64,000 nt of DNA from Bacteroides graminisolvens DSM 19988 = JCM 15093 (GTDB lineage Bacteria > Bacteroidota > Bacteroidia > Bacteroidales > Bacteroidaceae). Shown here in pieces: positions 34,771 to 44,891 of the stretch. Every line of letters starts with the position of its first letter. The stretch's first letter is position 1. The stretch spans positions 806,001 through 870,000 of the forward strand of contig NZ_ATZI01000001.1 of the NCBI RefSeq assembly GCF_000428125.1, in the 5' to 3' direction. Both the position numbers and the translations under genes were made by a program. The notes below the pieces were generated by a model. That model saw only the letters and a program-made list of their open reading frames with translations. It did not search any database and was not told where the DNA came from.

Positions 34771-35280
34771 TTATCGTTTACGTGCAATTAATAATCCGCC
34801 TATGATGCAGGCTAACAGTAAAATACTCACTGCCTCGAAAGGTAATATGTAACCGTACTTGTCACTGCCCAATAGTGCGTGGCCAATGGTTTTGATACTG
34901 GTTTCAACCGGCGCAATGTCTGTTGTTGGAGTAAACTTATGCGTCAGGGTGATAAACAGAACGATGGCTGCACCGCTCAAAGTTGCAACGAGCCCGGCCA
35001 GAAACTTACTGCGTTTCAGGCGTTCGGCGCGGTCGCCTTCTCCACTGGTGAGCAGGATGGAGAACACGTACAACACCACGATACCACCGGCGTATACCAT
35101 GATTTGAACGGAACCCAGAAAAGTGTAACCGAGCAAAAAGTAGATACCTGCCGTTCCGAATAGCACGAATAGCAAGTAGGTAGCCGAACGGAGTATGTGC
35201 CGGGTACTTACGGTCATCACCGAGAATACGGAGATGAATATAGCTAGTGCGTAGAATATAATTGTTTCAAAGAATTCCAT
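34771..35280 (-). CDS. nuoJ: NADH:quinone oxidoreductase subunit J
   Basis: A 169-residue membrane subunit with five hydrophobic helices, including the conserved helix 3 region FLGSVQIMVYAGGIVVLYVFSILL that bends next to the proton channel in complex I. It starts 3 bp after the nuoI stop. Length and motifs are standard. Confidence 0.95.
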   Translation of the reverse strand: MEFFETIIFYALAIFISVFSVMTVSTRHILRSATYLLFVLFGTAGIYFLLGYTFLGSVQIMVYAGGIVVLYVFSILLTSGEGDRAERLKRSKFLAGLVATLSGAAIVLFITLTHKFTPTTDIAPVETSIKTIGHALLGSDKYGYILPFEAVSILLLACIIGGLLIARKR

Positions 35281-35283
35281 AAC

Positions 35284-35754
35284 TTATTTTTTATCGATTA
35301 CTTTACTACCCTCGTTGTTGAGCGTTCTAACAAGTTTGTCGCGGTTAAAGACTGCATGCTCAAATGACTGACCGAAAGTTATGGCATCATGCGGACAAGC
35401 ATTGACGCAGAGCTGACAGAAAATGCAGGAACCTAAATCATATCGATAGGTTTTCAGTATTTTCTTCTTTTTCCCTTCTTCTGTTTCAATCATTTCACTG
35501 ATTACCTCTATGGTGTCGTTGGGACAGGCTGTTTGACAGAGTCCGCAAGCTACACAACGGTGTTCGTTGTTCTCGTTGTGGGGCATGATCAGTTCACCAC
35601 GGAAACGGTCGAACATTTTCAGTTCGGCACGATTTTCGGGATATTGCTCGGTTGTTTTGGCACGAAAGAATACCTTGATGGTGGTTTTCATACCGACTAA
35701 CAAGGATGAGATGCCTTGTATCAAGCCTCCGAAATAGCTGTTTTCATTCTTCAT
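35284..35754 (-). CDS. nuoI: NADH:quinone oxidoreductase subunit I, two [4Fe-4S] clusters
   Basis: A 156-residue peripheral-arm subunit. Two ferredoxin motifs are intact, CVACGLCQTACP and CIFCQLCVNACP, each supplying four cysteines for clusters N6a and N6b, which pass electrons to NuoB. As the operon has no NuoEFG, this subunit may be where an unknown electron donor such as ferredoxin docks; that is inference. It lies 15 bp after nuoH. Confidence 0.96.
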   Translation of the reverse strand: MKNENSYFGGLIQGISSLLVGMKTTIKVFFRAKTTEQYPENRAELKMFDRFRGELIMPHNENNEHRCVACGLCQTACPNDTIEVISEMIETEEGKKKKILKTYRYDLGSCIFCQLCVNACPHDAITFGQSFEHAVFNRDKLVRTLNNEGSKVIDKK

Positions 35755-35769
35755 TCTTTTTCCTCCTTA

Positions 35770-36846
35770 TTAGAAATGCAGCCCGAAGACTACGATTAAT
35801 ACCATGATGATAAGGTTGACCAAGCTGATGGGGACAAGGTATTTCCACTCCAGACTGAGTATCTGGTCAATACGCAAACGGGGGAACGTCCACTTGATCC
35901 ACATAAGCAGGAATACAACAAAGAATGCCTTGCCGAAGAACCAGATGAATCCGGGTATATAATCCATGATTGCATTAAAGCTGTCGAGTCCCACTACGTG
36001 GAAAGGCATCCATCCTCCTAAGAAGATAGTGGTTGCAACAGAGGCAACAATAAACATGTTAAGGTATTCAGCCAGGTAGAAGAATCCGAAATGCATACCA
36101 CTGTATTCGGTATGGTATCCGGCGGTGAGTTCACTCTCTGCTTCAGGCAAGTCGAACGGACCACGGTTGGTTTCGGCATTACCGGCAATGAGGTAGATGA
36201 CGAATGCAATCAGAGCGGGGATGTGTCCTTTAAAGATAAACCATCCGTCTGCCTGGTTGGCTACAATTTCCGAAAACTGCATGCTGCCTGTGAGTACTAC
36301 CATCGTGAGGATGGACAGTCCGACAGAGAGTTCATAACTGATAATCTGAGCACCGCTTCGCATAGCTCCGATCAATGAAAATTTGTTGTTACTTCCCCAA
36401 CCTGCCAGCAAGATACCTACCACGCCGATTGATGAAGCTGCCAAGAGGAAGAACACACCCACGTTAAAGTCGAGTATCTCCATTCCTTTGTTAATAGGTA
36501 TGCAAGAGAATGCCATAACAGAAGCTATGATGACCATGAAAGGGGCTAGTTCGTACAAGAACTTATCGGCATGCTTTAACTCAATAATTTCTTTGATCAG
36601 CATTTTGATTACATCGGCAAAAACCTGGATGCTTCCCCATTTACCTACACGATTCGGCCCCAAGCGGCATTGGAAAAAAGCGCAGACTTTACGCTCCATG
36701 TATATGAGAATAACGGCCAGCACTGCATACATGAGCAGGATGCAGATGCCTATTGCTACACATTCGATGAACACAGCCAGTCCTTCGGGCATAAGCGAGG
36801 TAAGTGTCTGGTGTATCCAACTGGTTACTATACTAAAATCGAACAT
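35770..36846 (-). CDS. nuoH: NADH:quinone oxidoreductase subunit H
   Basis: A 358-residue membrane subunit with eight or nine helices that forms the quinone channel together with NuoB and NuoD. Hallmarks: [43 protein letters not shown] and [13 protein letters not shown]. The second carries the acidic residues of the E-channel. Length is slightly above the average of 330. It begins 44 bp after the nuoCD stop. Confidence 0.97.
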   Translation of the reverse strand: MFDFSIVTSWIHQTLTSLMPEGLAVFIECVAIGICILLMYAVLAVILIYMERKVCAFFQCRLGPNRVGKWGSIQVFADVIKMLIKEIIELKHADKFLYELAPFMVIIASVMAFSCIPINKGMEILDFNVGVFFLLAASSIGVVGILLAGWGSNNKFSLIGAMRSGAQIISYELSVGLSILTMVVLTGSMQFSEIVANQADGWFIFKGHIPALIAFVIYLIAGNAETNRGPFDLPEAESELTAGYHTEYSGMHFGFFYLAEYLNMFIVASVATTIFLGGWMPFHVVGLDSFNAIMDYIPGFIWFFGKAFFVVFLLMWIKWTFPRLRIDQILSLEWKYLVPISLVNLIIMVLIVVFGLHF

Positions 36847-36890
36847 ATAATTGATTTACGTTTGATGATTTGTGTTACTACCTGTATGAA

Positions 36891-38453
36891 TTATCTGTCT
36901 ATATCGGGCACTACATAATCGAGTGTTCCGCCGATAGCAATGAGGTCGGCAATCTTGCTTCCGCGACAGATGGTGTCGACAGTGGAAACCAGAGGAAGAC
37001 CGGTGCTACGGAAATGTACACGATACGGTGTTTTGTCGCCCCGACTTTCCAGATATACGCCGAACTCGCCGCGACTGCCTTCTACAGCTGTATAATACGA
37101 GCCTTCGGGTACGCGAATAATAGGTTTCATCTTTTCTTGGAAGTTACCTTCGGGGATGTTATCAATGAGTTGCTCGATAATTCGCATCGATTCCATGATT
37201 TCATCCATACGCACCATGTAACGGGCAAAGCTGTCACCTTCCGTGTATATTATTTCCTTGAAGTCAACTTTGTCGTACACTCCGTATGGCATACGCTTAC
37301 GGACATCACACGCCCAACCCGATGCACGTCCGGTTCCGCCGGTAGCACCGAATGAGATGGCGTCTTCACGACTGAGCACGCCGACACCTTTCAAACGCTG
37401 TTGTGCAATCACATTACCGGTAAATACATCGTGGTATTCGTGTATGATGCCTCTCAGATAGACGATGAACTCTTTTACACGCTTTACAAAGTTAGGGTGT
37501 ATATCGTCTTGTACACCTCCAATGGTGTTGTAGTTCATAATCAAGCGGCCACCACAGGTCTCTTCGAAGATGTCGAGTATCTTTTCACGATCACGGAAAC
37601 CGTAGAAGAATGCAGTTAAAGCTCCCAAGTCCATGCAAAGGCAGGAGTAGAATAGTAAATGGGAGTCGATTCGTTGCAGCTCATCCATAATGGTACGGAT
37701 ATACTGTACGCGTTCCGAAACTTCTACGCCCATAGCTCTCTCAATACACATGCACAGGGCATGGCGGTTTTGTTGTGCACCAAGGTAGTCGAGTCTGTCT
37801 GTCAATGCCAGTGTTTGCGGGTAAGTGAGACTTTCGCACATTTTCTCAATACCTCGGTGTATGTATCCGCAGTTAGCATCTAGCTTTTTGATATTCTCGC
37901 CTTCTAGCGATACACGAAAACGCAGAACTCCGTGCGTTGCGGGGTGTTGAGGTCCTATGTTCACCACATATTCGCGGTCGTCGAAAATAATATTTTCTTT
38001 GTCCTTTATGCTACCGTCGGGGTTCAATTCCAATTCGGTGGTGGTATCTATCGTTTCTTCGTTATCCATTCGTAGCGGATTGCGTTCATCCATCGGATCG
38101 TCGTCTTTACGCATGGGATATCCTACCCAATCATTGCGTAAAAAGAGGCGGCGCATATCAGGATGCCCGATGAAGCGTATGCCGTAGAAATCATAGACTT
38201 CGCGTTCGTTAAACTCTGCGGCTTTCCAAATATCACATACGGAAGGTATTTCCGGATTCTCACGGTCGGTAGTCAATGTTTTGATGGTCATTCTTTCACC
38301 TGTCACGGTCGACTCGAGGTGATAAACTACTCCCAGGCTGTCTCCCCAGTCCATACCGGTGAGACTTTCAAGGAAGTCCATCTTTTTGTCGTTGTATAAT
38401 CTTAAAGCTTCATCGTGTAGCTTCTCCAAAGGTATTTCTATGATCTCATTCAT
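36891..38453 (-). CDS. nuoCD: Fused NADH:quinone oxidoreductase subunits C and D
   Basis: A 520-residue fusion. Residues ~1-120 are NuoC ([23 protein letters not shown]), a linker rich in Asp/Asn follows, and residues ~150-520 are NuoD ([32 protein letters not shown]), which lines the quinone pocket. The C-D fusion is usual in Bacteroidota. I placed the start at 38453 ([12 protein letters not shown]), overlapping the nuoB stop by 8 bp; the ATG at 38495 would add 14 basic residues within nuoB. Confidence 0.95.
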   Translation of the reverse strand: MNEIIEIPLEKLHDEALRLYNDKKMDFLESLTGMDWGDSLGVVYHLESTVTGERMTIKTLTTDRENPEIPSVCDIWKAAEFNEREVYDFYGIRFIGHPDMRRLFLRNDWVGYPMRKDDDPMDERNPLRMDNEETIDTTTELELNPDGSIKDKENIIFDDREYVVNIGPQHPATHGVLRFRVSLEGENIKKLDANCGYIHRGIEKMCESLTYPQTLALTDRLDYLGAQQNRHALCMCIERAMGVEVSERVQYIRTIMDELQRIDSHLLFYSCLCMDLGALTAFFYGFRDREKILDIFEETCGGRLIMNYNTIGGVQDDIHPNFVKRVKEFIVYLRGIIHEYHDVFTGNVIAQQRLKGVGVLSREDAISFGATGGTGRASGWACDVRKRMPYGVYDKVDFKEIIYTEGDSFARYMVRMDEIMESMRIIEQLIDNIPEGNFQEKMKPIIRVPEGSYYTAVEGSRGEFGVYLESRGDKTPYRVHFRSTGLPLVSTVDTICRGSKIADLIAIGGTLDYVVPDIDR

Positions 38454-39027
38454 CTCTTTTCTCTTTTTTGTTAACACCACCAAAGAATTTTTCAACCTTG
38501 ACCTTGCGTTGCAATTGCATTAATCCGTAATAAAATGCTTCGGGGCGGGGAGGACAACCGGGTATGTATACATCTACGGGTAGTATCTTGTCTACTCCGT
38601 TCAGTACGTGATAGGACTTCTTGAATGGACCGCCGCTTACTGCACAACCACCTACGGCAACTACGTATTTGGGGTCGGCCATTTGGTCGTAAAGTCGCTT
38701 CAGCACGGGAGCCATCTTGTTGGTAATGGTACCGCAAACCATAATCATGTCTGCTTGTCGCGGACTGGCGCGTGCTACTTCAAATCCGAAGCGGGCCATG
38801 TCATAGCGGGCCGCGCCCAATGACATGAATTCAATACCGCAACAGCTGGTAGCGAAAGTAAGCGGCCACAATGAATTGCTACGTCCCCAGTTAATGACGT
38901 CATCCAATGCACCGAGAAAAACGTTGGCTCCACCTTCGTTGAGCTCTTTGACCATTTGTTCCAATGATTCGTTATCAACGAAATCCTCGTAAGGAATCGA
39001 TTTGATTTTTGGCTTTTTCATTTCCAT
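38446..39027 (-). CDS. nuoB: NADH:quinone oxidoreductase subunit B, [4Fe-4S] cluster N2
   Basis: A 193-residue peripheral subunit that holds the last Fe-S cluster before quinone. The ligands are the paired cysteines in TSCCGIEFM, a third in [13 protein letters not shown] and the fourth in [14 protein letters not shown]. Its start overlaps the nuoA stop by 10 bp, which suggests translational coupling. Confidence 0.97.
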   Translation of the reverse strand: MEMKKPKIKSIPYEDFVDNESLEQMVKELNEGGANVFLGALDDVINWGRSNSLWPLTFATSCCGIEFMSLGAARYDMARFGFEVARASPRQADMIMVCGTITNKMAPVLKRLYDQMADPKYVVAVGGCAVSGGPFKKSYHVLNGVDKILPVDVYIPGCPPRPEAFYYGLMQLQRKVKVEKFFGGVNKKEKRDE

Positions 39028-39368
39028 TCTAATGCTCCTTTCCTCCAGGCATAGGCAAGACCCAGAACTAAGATTACTAAAAAGAATAGGATGCTAACCA
39101 GTGCGGCAACACCCAAGTCTTTGGTAATGACTGCCCAAGGAAATAAGAATACGGTTTCTACATCGAACATCAGGAATAGAATAGCAAATAGGTAGTATCC
39201 TACTCGGAATTGCATCCATGATTTACCGCGTGTGGGTATACCGCATTCATACGCTTCAGCTTTTTGTGCGTTGTAAGAGCGCGGAGAAATGGCTTTTGCT
39301 ATGCCTAAAGCTACGGCAACTAAAGCTATTGCCGTTAATAATACAACAACTAATAATACGAAATTCAT
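39018..39368 (-). CDS. nuoA: NADH:quinone oxidoreductase subunit A
   Basis: A 116-residue membrane subunit with three helices and the conserved loop [39 protein letters not shown], which contacts NuoD and NuoH. It is the first gene of the operon nuoA-B-CD-H-I-J-K-L-M-N. The operon has no nuoE, nuoF or nuoG, as known for Bacteroides, so the enzyme cannot bind NADH with the usual module. An inverted repeat lies 40-65 bp upstream. Confidence 0.97.
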   Translation of the reverse strand: MNFVLLVVVLLTAIALVAVALGIAKAISPRSYNAQKAEAYECGIPTRGKSWMQFRVGYYLFAILFLMFDVETVFLFPWAVITKDLGVAALVSILFFLVILVLGLAYAWRKGALEWK

Positions 39369-39405
39369 AATTCAATGTACTTAAGATTGAATGATATAAT
39401 GCTAG

Positions 39406-39432
39406 GTTACACAGACCTTTGGCCGGTGTAAC
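39406..39432 (-). promoter_or_regulatory. Inverted repeat upstream of nuoA
   Basis: GTTACAC and GTGTAAC flank an inner GGCC/GGTC pairing, giving a nearly continuous 11-12 bp stem with a 3-nt loop. No T tract follows on the minus strand, so an operator or leader hairpin for the nuo operon is more likely than a terminator. No clear -7 box was found nearby. Confidence 0.4.
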
Positions 39433-39463
39433 AATACTGTTCGAAAAAGAGGGAGGTTGGGTG

Positions 39464-39838
39464 CTAAATCAGTATCTTCCTCAACCCAAATACATAGTAG
39501 GTCTTAAGGCTCGTTGAGCTGAATAGGGAGGGGTGAGGAGGATGATAACACGAAAAAAGAGATTCCGGCTTGTAAGCACAATAGCCATTGACAAAGCGTA
39601 TGAGTACTTTGTACTGTAGCGTGTAGCATTTGTCTATATGAGCTGCGTCACATGCTAGATGGGAATAGAGGTAACAAAACTGTCTTAATAAGACGGTTTG
39701 CATGCTTTGAGCACTATCAACTTCTTCTGCATGGCCAGTGGTTGGGGCTGAAGACGACACCTTTGCTGCTGTCATTACTAATGAATGAAGCATAACAACG
39801 AATAAAATAAAGATGCCGTATTTAAGTATTTTTTTCAT
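39464..39838 (-). CDS. Small exported protein of unknown function
   Basis: About 124 residues, starting at ATG 39838 after AAAAGGGG, a fair ribosome-binding sequence; the longer start at 39859 adds seven residues and splits the signal peptide. The N-terminus MKKILKYGIFILFVVMLHSL is a signal peptide or anchor. The mature part has five cysteines (among them FCYLYSHLACDAAH, DKCYTLQYK and GYCAYKPESLFSCYH), which suggests disulfides or metal binding outside the cytoplasm. I recognise no family. The C-terminal 30 residues look less constrained and could reflect a frame that reads on beyond the true end. Confidence 0.45.
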   Translation of the reverse strand: MKKILKYGIFILFVVMLHSLVMTAAKVSSSAPTTGHAEEVDSAQSMQTVLLRQFCYLYSHLACDAAHIDKCYTLQYKVLIRFVNGYCAYKPESLFSCYHPPHPSLFSSTSLKTYYVFGLRKILI

Positions 39839-39936
39839 GCTACCCCTTTTCGGCTGCAAATATAGAACTTAATTTGGCTATTTTGTAATCTCTATATATC
39901 AAAAAAAGCTTTTTTAGCACTCTTTTTTGTCGCAGA

Positions 39937-41388
39937 TCAATTCTTCTTCCAAAAACCAGGAGTAAAGATCAGCAAGATAGTGAATATTTCTAGGCGGCCG
40001 GCAAGCATGAGGAAAGACAACAGCCATTTGGCTGCGTCTGGAAGATGGTTCCAACTATATGCGGGTCCACAAGTCCCTAATCCGGGTCCTACGCCTCCCA
40101 TACTTGAAACAACTGTTCCGAATGACTCAATAAATCCTACGCCTAGTAACATCATAATAAGCTGTCCGACGACAAGTACTAATATATATAGAAAGGTAAA
40201 TGCTAAAACTGAATTTTTAACTGACGGTGAAATAACTTGTTTATTTACTCGAATGGGTAATACGGCATTGGGATGTATCAAGTGCTTAAATTCATTTCTA
40301 ATAATTTTAGCCAGTACTACTAAACGGATATCTTTTAAACCTCCACTGGTAGATCCGGCACAACCTCCTACTACCATGGTAAAAGCAAGAATACTCCATA
40401 AAATAGGTTCCCAAGTCATATAATCGGCAGTCGCAAATCCGGTAGTAGTATGCAAAGATGCTACTTGGAAGAGTGCTTTTCGGAATGCTTCTTCCATGCC
40501 CATTGGTGAATTCTGTATTAACTTTACTGTGATGAAAAGCGTACAGAGACCGATTGAGTATAGAAACCATTTCATTTCAGCATCACTGAAGAACTTGCGT
40601 ACCTTGCCTTTAATCATGAAGAAATAGAGTGTAAAGTTGAGCCCCGATAAAATCATGAAGATAGAAATGACGTATTCTATGTAGGCAGAATTATAGTAGG
40701 CAATACTGGCTTGCTTGGTTGAGAAACCGCCTGTTGCTGTTGTGGTAAAGGAATGGCAAACTGCATCAAAGAGGCTCATGCCGCCAAACATCAGCAGAAT
40801 GGTTTCACTGATGGTAAGTACCAAGTAGATACTCCATAAGAGTTTTGCCGTGACTCCAATACGAGGATGAATTTTATCGTGCGTAGGACCGGTCGCTTCG
40901 GCAGCAAATAATTGCATGCTACCTATCCCAAATATGGGTAACACAGCTATGGTAAAAAAGACAATACCAAGTCCGCCGATCCATTGAATCATGCTTCTCC
41001 AAAATAGTAATCCGTGGGGTAAGGATTCAATGTTATCGAGAATACTTGCTCCCGTAGTCGTGAAGCCCGACATGGTTTCAAAAAATGCATTTGTTATATC
41101 GGGAATGTAACCGCTTAGGTAGAATGGTAGCATACCAAAGATAGTAAAGACAACCCATACTATACTTACAATTACATATCCGTCTCGCTTGCTAAGACTT
41201 TTTTCGGCGTTCCTGCCCATTAAGAGCAATAAATTACCCGTAATAAATGTGATACCTGTAGTCAGCAGAAAACTATTCAGATCATCTTCCTGATAATATA
41301 GAGAGACTCCGATGCACGATAACAACATGGCTGTTTCAATAAGAATCAGAAACCCCATGATTCGGTAGATCATTTTGGTGTTAAGCAT
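39937..41388 (-). CDS. trkH: Trk/Ktr potassium uptake channel subunit
   Basis: A 483-residue inner-membrane protein with the four-fold membrane-pore-membrane layout of TrkH/KtrB. Selectivity-filter segments are visible as TMSGFTTTGASIL, TATGGFSTKQASIA, TTTGFATADY and SSMGGVGPGLGTCGP, each with the Gly of the K+ filter. It moves K+ inwards with its regulator TrkA, which is encoded 9 bp upstream. Length is normal (480-500). Confidence 0.96.
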   Translation of the reverse strand: MLNTKMIYRIMGFLILIETAMLLSCIGVSLYYQEDDLNSFLLTTGITFITGNLLLLMGRNAEKSLSKRDGYVIVSIVWVVFTIFGMLPFYLSGYIPDITNAFFETMSGFTTTGASILDNIESLPHGLLFWRSMIQWIGGLGIVFFTIAVLPIFGIGSMQLFAAEATGPTHDKIHPRIGVTAKLLWSIYLVLTISETILLMFGGMSLFDAVCHSFTTTATGGFSTKQASIAYYNSAYIEYVISIFMILSGLNFTLYFFMIKGKVRKFFSDAEMKWFLYSIGLCTLFITVKLIQNSPMGMEEAFRKALFQVASLHTTTGFATADYMTWEPILWSILAFTMVVGGCAGSTSGGLKDIRLVVLAKIIRNEFKHLIHPNAVLPIRVNKQVISPSVKNSVLAFTFLYILVLVVGQLIMMLLGVGFIESFGTVVSSMGGVGPGLGTCGPAYSWNHLPDAAKWLLSFLMLAGRLEIFTILLIFTPGFWKKN

Positions 41389-41397
41389 GACAGTCTT

Positions 41398-42738
41398 TTA
41401 GTTGAAGAATTTTTCTATTTTTTTTATCATCATACTTAGGCAGAACACAACGACGTGATCTCCGGCATGTATTAACGTATCACCGGTAACCACAATACCA
41501 ACTCCGTCTCTGATTAGCCCTCCGATGGTAGTACCTTTGGGGAGGCCGAGATCTTTAACATGATGGCGGGTTATTTTAGAGTCTGCCTTCACTGTAAATT
41601 CGGCAACATCTGCATTAGCGAAGGTTAAACTTTTCACGTTCGATACATCAGCATCGAGCATCATTTGATAGATATGTCCGGCAGCAATCATTTTTTTATT
41701 GATCACAGTACCGATGTCCAGGCTTTCTGCCATTCCGATGTAGTCAATGTTCTCAACCTCTGCCACGGTTTTGCTTACACCCATTCGTTTGGCAGCTAGG
41801 CAAGCCAGAATATTTGTCTCAGAATTACCGGTAAGTGCCACAAATGCTTCTGTGTTTTTCAATCCTTCCTCAGTAAGCAAGTCGAGATCTCTTCCGTCTC
41901 CATTGATGATCATGACCTTGTCATCCAACAGTTCGGTTAATCGGTTGCACCGGTTGACGTCTTGTTCTACTATTTTGACCTGCATGTAGTCGGGTACGTA
42001 TTGAGCCGTTCTTACCGCGATGCGGCCCCCGCCCATGATCATAACATTGCGTACATCGGCATAATCTTCTTTGCCGGCAATTTTCCGAATATAAGGAATG
42101 TATTTACGGGTTGTGGTGAAATAGACAATATCATGTAACTTTATCACATCACTACCTCGTGGGATAATGGTTTCGTTTCCTCTTTTAATGGCTACGATGT
42201 GATAGGGGTTGTTGCCGCTACCCAATTGTTGAAGCGAAATGTTTAATATTTCGGCACTCTCTCTCATTTTAGTTCCAATGAGAATCAAGGCGCCTCCGCA
42301 AAACTCCCACCATTGTCTGATCCAACTCATTCGCATAGATGAAACAATTTCTTTTGCAGCAAGCATTTCAGGATAGATGAGTGAATCGACACCTAATTTT
42401 TGGAAGAATTCTTTATTTTTGGGCAGCAGATATTCATAATTATCAATACGGGCTACTGTCTTTTTAGCCCCCAGATTACTGGCAATCATGCAAGCCGTCA
42501 TATTGCGGCTTTCATCGGGTGTAACTGCAATGAATAAATCAGCTTCACTGGCACCTACTTCTTTCAATCCGGAGATGGAAGAGGGCGAAGCACATACAGT
42601 CATCAGGTCGAAGTTAGAACCCAATGCGCTCAACTTTTCTTCATTGTCATCAATCAAAATAATATCCTGTTTCTCACGGGATAGTAATTTGGCTAAGTGT
42701 GTGCCTACAGCTCCGGCACCCGCAATAATAATTTTCAT
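41398..42738 (-). CDS. trkA: Trk system K+ uptake regulator, two RCK domains
   Basis: A 446-residue cytoplasmic protein that gates TrkH. Two tandem units are seen, each with a Rossmann RCK-N domain (MKIIIAGAGAVGTHLAKLL at 1; NVMIMGGGRIAVRTAQYV at about 230) followed by an RCK-C domain. The first has the full GAGAVG nucleotide-binding loop. I placed the start at 42738, directly before the Rossmann strand; an in-frame ATG at 42852 would add 38 unrelated basic residues. It lies 61 bp after the dxs stop. Confidence 0.95.
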   Translation of the reverse strand: MKIIIAGAGAVGTHLAKLLSREKQDIILIDDNEEKLSALGSNFDLMTVCASPSSISGLKEVGASEADLFIAVTPDESRNMTACMIASNLGAKKTVARIDNYEYLLPKNKEFFQKLGVDSLIYPEMLAAKEIVSSMRMSWIRQWWEFCGGALILIGTKMRESAEILNISLQQLGSGNNPYHIVAIKRGNETIIPRGSDVIKLHDIVYFTTTRKYIPYIRKIAGKEDYADVRNVMIMGGGRIAVRTAQYVPDYMQVKIVEQDVNRCNRLTELLDDKVMIINGDGRDLDLLTEEGLKNTEAFVALTGNSETNILACLAAKRMGVSKTVAEVENIDYIGMAESLDIGTVINKKMIAAGHIYQMMLDADVSNVKSLTFANADVAEFTVKADSKITRHHVKDLGLPKGTTIGGLIRDGVGIVVTGDTLIHAGDHVVVFCLSMMIKKIEKFFN

Positions 42739-42799
42739 CGCAATACCTGTTTTTCTTTTAATTCGTTTTCCAAACGATTGTTTTATATTGTCAGGAGGT

Positions 42800-44710
42800 T
42801 CACACCTCTTGATTGTGCATTTGTATAATTGCTTTGCAGATAGCGGGTGCATCTATTTCGCACAACGAATGCAGTTCTTGTACACTTCCGTGCTCAATAA
42901 ACAGATCCGGTATACCGATGCGTTTTACATGCGGATAATAATTGTTGTCCGACATAAATTCAAGTACTGCACTACCCATACCTCCTTTAATCACTCCATC
43001 TTCTACGGTAATTACTTTCTTGAATTGTCGGCCAACTTCGTGCAACAATTCTTCATCGAGTGGTTTGAGATACCTCAAATCGTAATGAGCAATTGAAATA
43101 CCTTCTTTTGTTGCCATATCAATAGCCTCTGCTGCTGCTTTACCGATTGGACCGATTGTTATGACGGCAATTTCGTTGCCATCTGTGAGTTTACGACCTT
43201 TACCAACCGGAATCTCTTCCAATGGACATTCCCAATCAGTGAGTGATCCTCTTCCTCGCGGATAACGGATCACAAACGGCCCTTTATCGGGTAGTTGAGC
43301 GGTGTACATCATTCTTCTGAGTTCATGTTCATCAAGAGGTGATGCAATAGTCAAATTGGGTATCGGTCTTAAGTAAGCCATGTCGAACACGCCGTGATGC
43401 GTAGGTCCGTCTTCTCCAACCAGTCCCGCTCTATCCAGACAAAAAATTACGTGTAGCTTTTGAATTGCCACGTCGTGAATAATATTATCGTATGCCCGTT
43501 GCATGAACGAAGAATATATGTTGCAGAAAGGTATTAGTCCGTCTTTGGCCATTCCTCCTGAGAAAGTGACAGCGTGTCCCTCGGCTATACCGACATCAAA
43601 TGCTTTATCAGGCATTTTATCCATTAGTATATTCATGGAACAACCTGTAGGCATGGCTGGAGTTACTCCGATGATTTTGTCATTCATAGATGCCAGCTCA
43701 ACCAACGTATTGCCAAACACTTCCTGAAAGAGAGGGGGCATTCCGTTTGTGTTAGCCACAAAACGTTCTCCCGTCTGTGGATCAAACTTGCCGGGTGCAT
43801 GCCATAAAGTAGCCTGCTTCTCTGCCGGTTCAAATCCTTTTCCTTTAATAGTATGCAAGTGTAATATTTTGGGTCCTTGCATGTCTTTTATATCATGAAG
43901 TATCCGGGTGAGGTTCTTTACATCGTGCCCGTTAATAGGACCGAAATAACGAATATTCATGCCTTCAAATATGTTTTGTTGCTGAGCCAACATAGACTTG
44001 AGGCTGTTGGCAAAGCGTATGAGGCTTTTTCTTCGTGATTCGTTCAAAACCCCCATTTTGAATAACATCTTAGATGCTTCAAATCGTAACCGATTATAAC
44101 GGTTGGATGTAGTGAGGTTAAACAGATACTCCTTCATCCCTCCAACACTGCGGTCGATAGACATATTGTTATCATTGAGTATAATCAATAAGTTGTTGGG
44201 AGTTGATGAAGCATTGTTGAGACCCTCAAAAGCAAGTCCGCCGCTCATGGAACCGTCACCAATAACAGCAATCACATGCCGTTTACGATCTCCTTTTTTC
44301 TGAGCGGCTACTGCCATGCCCAGAGCTGCAGAAATAGAGTTTGATGCATGTCCGCATGTAAATGTATCATATTCACTTTCCTCGGGTGAGGGGAAAGGAC
44401 GAATGCCTTTGAATTTACGATTAGTTGAAAAGACTTCTCGTCGGCCTGTTAGAATTTTATGTGCGTATGCCTGATGCCCAACATCCCATACGATGCGGTC
44501 GTAAGGGGTATTGTAAACGTAATGCAGAGCAACTGTGAGTTCTACGACTCCCAGGCTGGCTGCAAAATGTCCTGGGTTACAGGACAGTTCTTTTATGATG
44601 TCTTGCCTAAGTTCTTCACATACCAAAGGAAGCTCATTCAGGGTCAGTTTACGTAAGTCTTCCGGATATGAAATGAATTTTAGCAAGTTATGTATTTGCT
44701 CGTTTTCCAT
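42800..44710 (-). CDS. dxs: 1-deoxy-D-xylulose-5-phosphate synthase
   Basis: A 636-residue thiamine-diphosphate enzyme that condenses pyruvate and glyceraldehyde 3-phosphate, the first step of the MEP isoprenoid route. Seen: the ThDP motif [18 protein letters not shown]...[25 protein letters not shown], the middle-domain glutamate region [17 protein letters not shown] and RYPRGRG, then the C-terminal transketolase domain. Full length for the family. It is the first gene of dxs-trkA-trkH on the minus strand, divergent from the GSCFA gene. Confidence 0.97.
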   Translation of the reverse strand: MENEQIHNLLKFISYPEDLRKLTLNELPLVCEELRQDIIKELSCNPGHFAASLGVVELTVALHYVYNTPYDRIVWDVGHQAYAHKILTGRREVFSTNRKFKGIRPFPSPEESEYDTFTCGHASNSISAALGMAVAAQKKGDRKRHVIAVIGDGSMSGGLAFEGLNNASSTPNNLLIILNDNNMSIDRSVGGMKEYLFNLTTSNRYNRLRFEASKMLFKMGVLNESRRKSLIRFANSLKSMLAQQQNIFEGMNIRYFGPINGHDVKNLTRILHDIKDMQGPKILHLHTIKGKGFEPAEKQATLWHAPGKFDPQTGERFVANTNGMPPLFQEVFGNTLVELASMNDKIIGVTPAMPTGCSMNILMDKMPDKAFDVGIAEGHAVTFSGGMAKDGLIPFCNIYSSFMQRAYDNIIHDVAIQKLHVIFCLDRAGLVGEDGPTHHGVFDMAYLRPIPNLTIASPLDEHELRRMMYTAQLPDKGPFVIRYPRGRGSLTDWECPLEEIPVGKGRKLTDGNEIAVITIGPIGKAAAEAIDMATKEGISIAHYDLRYLKPLDEELLHEVGRQFKKVITVEDGVIKGGMGSAVLEFMSDNNYYPHVKRIGIPDLFIEHGSVQELHSLCEIDAPAICKAIIQMHNQEV

Positions 44711-44730
44711 TATATGGCCAAAATTTACTG

Positions 44731-44738
44731 CAAAATTA
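44731..44738 (-). promoter_or_regulatory. Candidate -7 box for dxs
   Basis: The minus strand reads TAATTTTG, an exact TAnnTTTG match, 20 nt before the dxs start codon. No TTG at the usual -33 distance. Confidence 0.4.
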
Positions 44739-44834
44739 GTATAAATAAGTCGAAGTATGCTCTTTTAAGGCATAATTTTATAGCAATGTGACTTACTGTC
44801 ATTCCTAATCCTGCATTTTAAATGAATTCATGCA

Positions 44835-44862
44835 TTGTTCTGAATTTATTGCCTTATTTTTG
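44835..44862 (+). promoter_or_regulatory. Candidate promoter for the GSCFA/murF-alr genes
   Basis: TTG at 44835-44837, 17-nt spacer (a little short) and TATTTTTG at 44855-44862, 30 nt before the GSCFA start codon. Confidence 0.45.
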
Positions 44863-44891
44863 TCACACGAAAATGATAAATAGCCTATAGA

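Noticed and set aside
39895..39925. Terminator after trkH
   Set aside because: AAAAAAAGCTTTTTTAG is palindromic but has almost no GC stem; too weak to call.
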